Under the pieces are notes generated by a model that saw only the letters and a list, made by a program, of their open reading frames with translations, did no database searches and was not told the DNA's origin. Positions 58,578-64,000 of a stretch of DNA of 64,000 nucleotides are shown here, in pieces (positions within the stretch are counted from its first letter, which is position 1; the number at the start of each line of letters is the position of its first letter). Both the position numbers and the translations under genes were made by a program. This DNA comes from Thiohalocapsa sp963698775. Lineage in GTDB: Bacteria; Pseudomonadota; Gammaproteobacteria; Chromatiales; Chromatiaceae. The stretch spans positions 62,001 through 126,000 of the forward strand of contig CAVOSE010000004.1 of NCBI GenBank assembly GCA_963698775.1, given 5' to 3'.

Positions 58578-61219
58578 CAGCGCATCCCCGCCGCCAGCGG
58601 CGGCTCTGGTTCGGTATGGATTTCGGTGTCGCCGATAGCGCTCGCCTGCGCCGCGATCGGTAGCCGCACATGAAACGTGGTGCCGGCACCGGGCTCGGAC
58701 TCCGCCCAGATGCTGCCGTCGTGGTTTTCGAGGATGGTCTGACTGATTGGCAAGCCCATGCCCATGCCGGTCTCCTTGGTGGTGAAAAATGGGTCGAACA
58801 GGTGCAGCATCCGATCCGGCGGAATCCCCTGACCATTGTCGCTCACGCTGATTAGCGCGCGACCGTCCTGCGCGCTGGTGGCGATGACCAGTTCGCGCTC
58901 ACCGGCGGGCCGTTCCTCGAGGGCATCGAGGGCATTGCGCACCAGGTTCAGCAGCACTTGCTCGATCTGTACCAGGTCGACGTTGACCGGGATCTCGCCG
59001 TCGGCCAGCTCGAGCCGGACCTGCAGCTCAAGCTTGCCGGTCTCGAACTCAACGAAACTGCACACCTCGCGCACCAGGTAGTTGAGATCCACCGCCGAGC
59101 GGATCGGTGGCTGTTTACCCACCAGCGCGCGCAGCCGGCGAATGATCTCGCTGGCGCGCTGGGCCTGGTTGGAGATGTGGCGCATGGCGTCCACCAGTGC
59201 ATCGCTGTCGCCGATGCCGCCCTGCAGTCGCCGGCTTGCGCCGTTGGCATAGTTGACGATGGCCGACAAGGGTTGATTCAGCTCATGGGCCATGCCGGTA
59301 GCCACCTCACCCATGGTGCTGAGGCGACACACGTGCACCAACTCGGACTGGTGCTGTCGCGACTCCTGCTCGGCGCGGCGCACCGCGGTGATGTCGCGGG
59401 CGTAGATGTTGACATAGCCAAGGTCTTGGATCGGCACGAACAACAGCGAGTAGATCTGACTGCCTTGATCGTCCTCGTGCTCACGGTTTTGCCCCTCATC
59501 CAGGGCCGCGCGCACCTCCTCGATCCAGACCTCCGGCAACAGCTGCCCCGGCCCCGTCAGCCAGGCCTCCAGCAGCGGCAGACTGGCGGCGTTGGCATAG
59601 GCAATCAGGCCGTCGCCGCTGACGCGCAGGATCGGGTTTGGACTCTCGCTGGCGAACCGCGCCAGGCTCTTGATCTCCCGCTCGGCCTGTTTGCGTTTGG
59701 TGGCGTCGTGGATATAGAGGGTGTACACGCGTTCGGCATCGATGTCGATCGGGACAATGGAGATCTCCACCGGAAAGCGACTACCGTCAGCGCGCCGCGC
59801 CCAGAGTTCACCGCGGGCGTGGGGCTGCATATCCTGCCGATGCCGCCACACCGAATCCTGCAGCATGCCGACGAAAGCGGCATGGTCCGCCGGGTCGAGA
59901 AAGCGTCGGGTGAAGTCGTGACCGATGATATCGCTACGCTCGAAGCGCAGCATCGACTCGGCCATCGGGTTGAAGTCGACGATCTCGCCGGCCCGGTTGA
60001 GGGTCACGATGGCATCCAGCGACGCCTCCATGATGGCCGCCTTCAGCGCCTCGGTCTCACGCATCTCGTGCTCATGCTTGCGGCTCATCTCCTCGCGCGC
60101 CTTCAGCACCAGATGCGTAAAGTGTTGAATCCAGTCCTCCAACAGCAACAACTGGTTGCCGCCGCGTTTGAACCCCGGCTGCTCGATATTGAGCGCCCGC
60201 TGGGAGAAGCGCGACATGCGCTTGAGCACCTTGTTCAGCCGCGCCGAAACCAGGTAGATGACCAGCGTAAACACGGCGATGAACACCAGCGCGGCAATCA
60301 CCCGCTGGTTGCGCTCGAACTGCACCACCCGTTCTGACATCTTCGCCACGCTGCTGTTGGGGATGAAGGTCGCGAACAGCATGTTCCAGTTGGAGCCCTC
60401 GTACTCCGGCAAGGATTGCGAGGTGACCAGAAAGTCGTCCGTCCACTGATCGAGTTGGGTGCCGGGAATCAGCTCCTGAGGTTCATTGCTGGCAAGGATG
60501 CGCTGCTCGTCCGCATCCACCAGCGCCACCGCGGAACTGTCGGCGGAAATGGCGCCCTCCGACGCCGTTAAGAAGGCCTCGTCGATGGGCACGACCACCA
60601 CCAGATGCCCCATGGCATAGCCGCCGGCGTCCTCGACCCGATCGCTGACCACCAGATAGGGCTGATCGTCGACCCGCGCCAGCACGGTGCGCACATCGTC
60701 GCCGGCGCCAACCCACTGCTGGGCGTCCGCCAGCATCTCGTCCGGCAATTTCAGGTCGCCGGCCTGATACACCTCACGCACGCGCCCGCGGGAGTCGATC
60801 AGCAACACGTGACTCGGCGTCAGCAAGGCGTTGCGGCCGAAGAAATCCGGCAGCCAGAAGGGTCGGAAGCCTTCGTAGACGATCGGATCGACTTGCTCCT
60901 CGGGAAACCAGAATAAAGGCTCCAAATACTGTGCCAGGCGGCGATGGTTGGCGAGCAGCCGCGCGGTGGCGGCATAATTGGCCATGTACTGGTCGAAACG
61001 CAGCAGGCTCTCGCGGGAACGAAGATCGAGCCGCGCCCGTAGTTCTTTGTCGAAGATACGACCGACAGCCCGACTCTGGACCTGATCCAGCACCATCCAT
61101 ACCCCAAGACCGGCAATCAGCCCGACCATGATCGCAATGACGGGCATCGGCAGCAGACGCAGCAGCCGATAGAGCGAGGGTTTGACACTGAGGAGCGATA
61201 GATTCACGAAAGCACTCAA
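58577..61219 (-). CDS. Membrane sensor histidine kinase with Cache and two PAS domains
   Basis: An 880-residue hybrid-free kinase. TM1 is LLPMPVIAIMVGLIAGLGVWMVL (residues about 20-43), then a large periplasmic double Cache-like domain (VLLIDSRGRVREVYQAGDLK, PYLVVSDRVEDAGGYAMGHLVVVVPID), and TM2 is VIAALVFIAVFTLVIYLV (near residue 308). Two PAS segments follow (AIMEASLDAIVTLNRAGEIVDFNPMAE; ILRVSGDGLIAYANAASLPLL). The DHp phosphoacceptor is His645 in GMAHELNQPLSAI, and the HATPase has QVLLNLVRNALDAL, VSDNGQGIP and GMGMGLPIS. The ligand of the Cache domain is unknown; DctB-like kinases with this layout bind dicarboxylates. Confidence 0.92.
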   Translation of the reverse strand: MSAFVNLSLLSVKPSLYRLLRLLPMPVIAIMVGLIAGLGVWMVLDQVQSRAVGRIFDKELRARLDLRSRESLLRFDQYMANYAATARLLANHRRLAQYLEPLFWFPEEQVDPIVYEGFRPFWLPDFFGRNALLTPSHVLLIDSRGRVREVYQAGDLKLPDEMLADAQQWVGAGDDVRTVLARVDDQPYLVVSDRVEDAGGYAMGHLVVVVPIDEAFLTASEGAISADSSAVALVDADEQRILASNEPQELIPGTQLDQWTDDFLVTSQSLPEYEGSNWNMLFATFIPNSSVAKMSERVVQFERNQRVIAALVFIAVFTLVIYLVSARLNKVLKRMSRFSQRALNIEQPGFKRGGNQLLLLEDWIQHFTHLVLKAREEMSRKHEHEMRETEALKAAIMEASLDAIVTLNRAGEIVDFNPMAESMLRFERSDIIGHDFTRRFLDPADHAAFVGMLQDSVWRHRQDMQPHARGELWARRADGSRFPVEISIVPIDIDAERVYTLYIHDATKRKQAEREIKSLARFASESPNPILRVSGDGLIAYANAASLPLLEAWLTGPGQLLPEVWIEEVRAALDEGQNREHEDDQGSQIYSLLFVPIQDLGYVNIYARDITAVRRAEQESRQHQSELVHVCRLSTMGEVATGMAHELNQPLSAIVNYANGASRRLQGGIGDSDALVDAMRHISNQAQRASEIIRRLRALVGKQPPIRSAVDLNYLVREVCSFVEFETGKLELQVRLELADGEIPVNVDLVQIEQVLLNLVRNALDALEERPAGERELVIATSAQDGRALISVSDNGQGIPPDRMLHLFDPFFTTKETGMGMGLPISQTILENHDGSIWAESEPGAGTTFHVRLPIAAQASAIGDTEIHTEPEPPLAAGMR

Positions 61220-61365
61220 GCGCTTGGAAGGGTGGTCAGTCTAGCGGATATCCGTCCGCGACAAAAACGCCGCCGTCGGCCACCGCAGCCGAGACAGCCC
61301 TGTCACGGTGGAAGCGCGTGCACCAAATCAATGACGCCCCGCGAACGATCGCGCAGAATGACCCT

Positions 61366-61869
61366 ATGACCAACTCACCGACCCGACTCACCGCCGACGA
61401 AGTCTCCCGTGCCAAGGTCCCCGGCCTGCTGCGACGCCTCGCCACCATGGTCTACGACCTCATGCTGGTATTCGGGGTGATCGTCGTCGCCGCCGCGCTG
61501 TTCGTGATTCCCGCGCAGGCCCTCACCGGCGCCACCGACATCGACGGTCCGGCACAGCTTGCCCTGCAGATCTGGGTGGCGGCGGTGATCCTGCTGTATT
61601 ACGGCTATTTCTGGAGCCAAGGGCGCCAAACCCTGGCCATGCGCGCCTGGCGCACCCGCCTAGTGCGCGACGACGGTGCCGACCTGACCGGCACGGACGC
61701 GCTGCGGCGCCTGGCCTTTGCCGGCCTCACACTGTTGCCGCTGGGGGCCGGCGTACTGTGGGTGCTCTTCGACCGCGACGGGCTCGCCTGGTACGACCGC
61801 CTGTCCCGAACCCGCCCGGTGCTGCTGGCCAAGCCCGGCGGCAAGTCATCCAGTTCCCGCGGAAAATAA
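61366..61869 (+). CDS. RDD family membrane protein
   Basis: A 167-residue inner-membrane protein with three hydrophobic segments (LMLVFGVIVVAAALFVIPAQAL, LALQIWVAAVILLYYGYFWSQG, LAFAGLTLLPLGAGVLWVLF). The RDD-family signatures are GLLRRLATMVYDLML near the start, GRQTLAMRAWRTRLVRDDG, and FDRDGLAWYDRLSRTRPVLL at the end. Molecular function is not established for most members. It is 5 bases upstream of the hydrolase gene, hence an operon. The ATG at 61366 is preferred to 61318. Confidence 0.9.
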   Translation: MTNSPTRLTADEVSRAKVPGLLRRLATMVYDLMLVFGVIVVAAALFVIPAQALTGATDIDGPAQLALQIWVAAVILLYYGYFWSQGRQTLAMRAWRTRLVRDDGADLTGTDALRRLAFAGLTLLPLGAGVLWVLFDRDGLAWYDRLSRTRPVLLAKPGGKSSSSRGK

Positions 61870-61874
61870 CGCCC

Positions 61875-62504
61875 ATGCGCTACGAGATCATCCCGGTCAC
61901 GCCGTTTCAACAGAACTGCACGCTGTTGATCTGTCCGGACACCGCGGCTACGGCCATCGTCGACCCCGGTGGCGAGCCGCAGCGCATCATCGCCGCGCTC
62001 GAACGTCTGGGCGCGCGTCCCGAACTGATTCTGCTCACCCATGGCCACCTCGACCACGTCGGCGCGGCCCGGGAATTGGCGGCAGAACTGGACCTCCGCA
62101 TCGTCGGACCGCACCGCGATGACGCCTTTTGGCTGGACGCGCTGCCCCAGCAGGCGCAGATGTTCGGATTCCCGCCGCAACAGGCCTTTGCACCGGACCG
62201 CTGGCTGCAGGCCGGCGATGAAGTCGCCGTCGGCAACCAGCGGCTCGAGGTATTGCACTGCCCGGGGCATACGCCGGGGCATCTGGTGTTCTTCCATCGT
62301 CCCTCCGCCCTGGCCCAGGTGGGCGACGTGCTGTTTCGCGGCAGCATTGGCCGCACGGACTTCCCGCGCGGCAACCACGCCGACCTACTCCGGTCCATCC
62401 GCGAGGGGCTCTTCCCGCTCGGTGACGAGGTGCGCTTCATCCCAGGCCATGGCCCCATGGGCACCCTCGGCGAAGAGCGCCGCAGCAATCCCTTTTTGAC
62501 CTGA
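61875..62504 (+). CDS. MBL-fold hydrolase, glyoxalase II-like (GloC/YcbL type)
   Basis: A 209-residue metallo-beta-lactamase fold enzyme. The metal-binding motif is LLTHGHLDHVGAA (HxHxDH, residues about 55-67), further ligands are in CPGHTPGHLVFF and GDVLFRGSIGRTDFPRGN, and the final His is in RFIPGHGPMGTLGEER. The compact size without the C-terminal glyoxalase II domain matches the GloC/YcbL group, hydroxyacylglutathione hydrolases in methylglyoxal detoxification. The ATG at 61875 is family-consistent. It follows the RDD gene by 5 bases. Confidence 0.9.
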   Translation: MRYEIIPVTPFQQNCTLLICPDTAATAIVDPGGEPQRIIAALERLGARPELILLTHGHLDHVGAARELAAELDLRIVGPHRDDAFWLDALPQQAQMFGFPPQQAFAPDRWLQAGDEVAVGNQRLEVLHCPGHTPGHLVFFHRPSALAQVGDVLFRGSIGRTDFPRGNHADLLRSIREGLFPLGDEVRFIPGHGPMGTLGEERRSNPFLT

Positions 62505-62660
62505 GGGCGGATACGCCCATCCGCGCGGACACCAACCGTCTCGCGTGCTTTAATTGAGTCAGCAAGCATCGCTCGGATGCCAGGGTATGCCAGGCCATGT
62601 TAGACGGTGGGCACCCCGCGATTGCCGGAATGATCACCAGACCGAACGACGGAGACCATC

Positions 62661-63629
62661 ATGCGCAAGTCCGGGCGGACATGCGACGAAGGCGAACGGC
62701 CCACCCGCCGCTGGATACGCGGCCCGATCGCGGCGCCGGCCAACGGCCCGGCACCAACAAAGCCCGCAAAACCGACGCCTGGAGCGGGGCCCAGAACGGC
62801 CAAGCGTTTCGTCGAACCCTATCCATACACCGAAGACCAGCGCGCCGCGATCACCGCGACGCTCGCCGCCGATGGAGTCGGCGACACCACCGCGCGCGAG
62901 ATCTTCATAGGCGCCATCGCCTACGACCTGGCCTTGCTGCAGGCCGCCTGCGCGGAGTCGTCGTCAACCACGTCGGCGTTGACCGACCAGGCCCATGACC
63001 AGGCGCCAGGCTCGATGGCCGAATCCAAGGCAACCGCTGGAGCGTCATCGGAGCCGGATTTGTCTACGGAAGCAACGCGGGATGCCGCGAGCACCGATGC
63101 AAGACCGCCCGCGTCGGCGGCCTCCCTGTCGGACGCCGCACGCCGCCTCGCCATCGCGCTCAACGGACTCGACAAGGATCAACGGCATCTGCTCGGTGTC
63201 GCGCTGCAGGCATCCGATCGCTTCGGTCGCGTCCACGATGACGGCTACCTCGGCGCCATCGCAAGGGAGCTCGAACGCATCGCCGAGGCAACTGCCAGCC
63301 TCGCCGTTATGCAGCCTGTCGAAGACCGGGACCAGCATCCGCCATCGCCGCGCACGCAGGCATCCGGAGCCTCGCCGACAGCCACAGCCGCCACCGCTCC
63401 AAGGCAACAGGCTCGACCCGCGCAAAGGCAACCTCCGGCCCAAACGCACACAGCGGCACTGGCGTTCATCCGTCACGCGGCCAATGTCTACGAGCAGTGT
63501 TTTGACGCACCACCATCACTGAAGGCACAGGGACCCTTCGCGCACGTGCTGCAAGCGATCGCGCACACGACGGGCGTTTGGGTACCAAGCCAGGCGCGGA
63601 TACTCAAGCAGGCCATGGGAGGCGACTGA
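62661..63629 (+). CDS. Hypothetical Ala/Pro-rich protein with two ordered segments
   Basis: A 322-residue protein with GGAG 7 bases before the ATG. The sequence alternates disordered and ordered parts: a basic Pro/Ala start, an ordered segment of about residues 50-95 (YTEDQRAAITATLAADGVGDTTAREIFIGAIAYDL), a long Ser/Ala/Thr linker, a helical segment (AARRLAIALNGLDKDQRHLLGVAL, ARELERIAEATASL), another linker, and a C-terminal helix ending LKQAMGGD. No family is recognised. The segmented build suggests a scaffold or regulatory protein. Neighbours give no clue. Confidence 0.6.
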   Translation: MRKSGRTCDEGERPTRRWIRGPIAAPANGPAPTKPAKPTPGAGPRTAKRFVEPYPYTEDQRAAITATLAADGVGDTTAREIFIGAIAYDLALLQAACAESSSTTSALTDQAHDQAPGSMAESKATAGASSEPDLSTEATRDAASTDARPPASAASLSDAARRLAIALNGLDKDQRHLLGVALQASDRFGRVHDDGYLGAIARELERIAEATASLAVMQPVEDRDQHPPSPRTQASGASPTATAATAPRQQARPAQRQPPAQTHTAALAFIRHAANVYEQCFDAPPSLKAQGPFAHVLQAIAHTTGVWVPSQARILKQAMGGD

Positions 63630-63785
63630 AAGCCCATCGTCCGCATGTGCCTCAGGACCGCACGCGGAACGCTCGATGTTCGCAGGCTGCTGGCAGAGTA
63701 CGCGACAAAAGCCAACGCAAGGGCGTCTGCTTGCTGCCAGTCGGTTACAATCGCGGGTCTTCGCTCCGCAACATCTCAGGCTCTC

Positions 63786-64000
63786 ATGTTCCTAAAGCGA
63801 CTGTTCGGCCGGCGCACCGAAGCCCGCGCTCTCACCCACGACCGCGAGCAACTGATCGAGACCGCGCTCAACGCCCCCGACAGCACCGCCCGGCGAGACG
63901 CCTGCCATGCCCTAGCCGACCTGCCCACACTGCGGCGTATAGCAATTGACGACAGTAGCGCGGGCATCCGGGACCTCGCCGCCGCCCGTTACCGCAAACT
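63786..64000 (+). CDS. Start of a probable DUF349 protein, cut by the window edge
   Basis: Seventy-two residues from ATG 63786 to the window end. MFLKRLFGRRTEARALTH, the helical hairpin LIETALNAPDSTARRDACHALADLPTLRR, and IAIDDSSAGIRDLAAARYRKL resemble the N-terminus of gammaproteobacterial DUF349 proteins (MFxkLFkpKW...R..A...L.dp..L..iA..D....VR..A..rL). The DUF349 repeats themselves would lie beyond the window, so the assignment is tentative. Confidence 0.5.
   Translation, partial: MFLKRLFGRRTEARALTHDREQLIETALNAPDSTARRDACHALADLPTLRRIAIDDSSAGIRDLAAARYRK

Noticed and set aside
1..64000. tRNA, rRNA and CRISPR arrays
   Set aside because: No T-loop (GGTTCGAATCC-like) with matching arms, no rRNA signature and no regularly spaced direct repeats were found by reading; covariance searches were not possible.

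Overview
The window is high-GC bacterial DNA that reads as a sulfur-oxidising gammaproteobacterium, most likely a purple sulfur bacterium or close relative (Chromatiales). The main evidence is a sox locus laid out as soxB diverging from soxXAK plus a SoxL-type rhodanese, with no soxYZ or soxCD in the window. Supporting evidence is the housekeeping set (argS followed by a SPOR-domain gene, the prkA-yeaH-spoVR cluster, UMF1-type MFS, YgfX-like protein) and the short extragenic palindromes. The species assignment is inference.

Layout. 1-3.9 kb is a decayed accessory stretch: a frameshifted methyltransferase, a GNAT acetyltransferase, an RsgA relative that has lost its whole GTPase core, short hypotheticals, an Xre-type regulator and an AAA ATPase tail. 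3.9-17.6 kb is mostly intact core DNA: argS-SPOR, a periplasmic glutathione peroxidase, ferredoxin-NADP reductase, an ATP-dependent DNA ligase overlapping an FeS-type photolyase, a flavin oxidoreductase, a diheme cytochrome c with a DUF302 protein, and a membrane transglutaminase. 17.7-29.9 kb is a second accessory region: an SDR, a carbonic anhydrase, an AT-richer FHA/PPP-phosphatase plus GHKL-ATPase module, a guanine deaminase, gene fragments, and a frameshifted GH64-like secreted protein. The part from 20.05 to 25.52 kb lies between two inward-facing C-terminal remnants of IS91-family transposases.

29.9-40.7 kb holds a YcbB-type L,D-transpeptidase, spoVR-yeaH-prkA, moaE, galE and a YgfX-like gene. 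40.7-48.8 kb is the sulfur-oxidation locus. SoxB, SoxXA, a double-length SoxK-like protein and a rhodanese surround a two-component system whose sensor has a TtrS/PhnD-like periplasmic domain, which makes it a good candidate for a thiosulfate or tetrathionate sensor controlling sox; a strong terminator closes the block. 49-64 kb holds ppsA, mgtE, an SGNH-like membrane protein, a 48-residue membrane peptide, a Cache-like protein, an ankyrin lipoprotein, a UMF1 transporter, a second FixJ-like two-component system, an RDD protein, a glyoxalase II-like hydrolase, an unknown Ala/Pro-rich protein and the start of a probable DUF349 gene.

No tRNA, rRNA or CRISPR array was recognised. Two families of short palindromes recur between genes. 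The most interesting items are the regulator inside the sox locus, the duplicated SoxK, the IS91-flanked FHA/phosphatase/GHKL module, and the RsgA that has lost its GTPase core.
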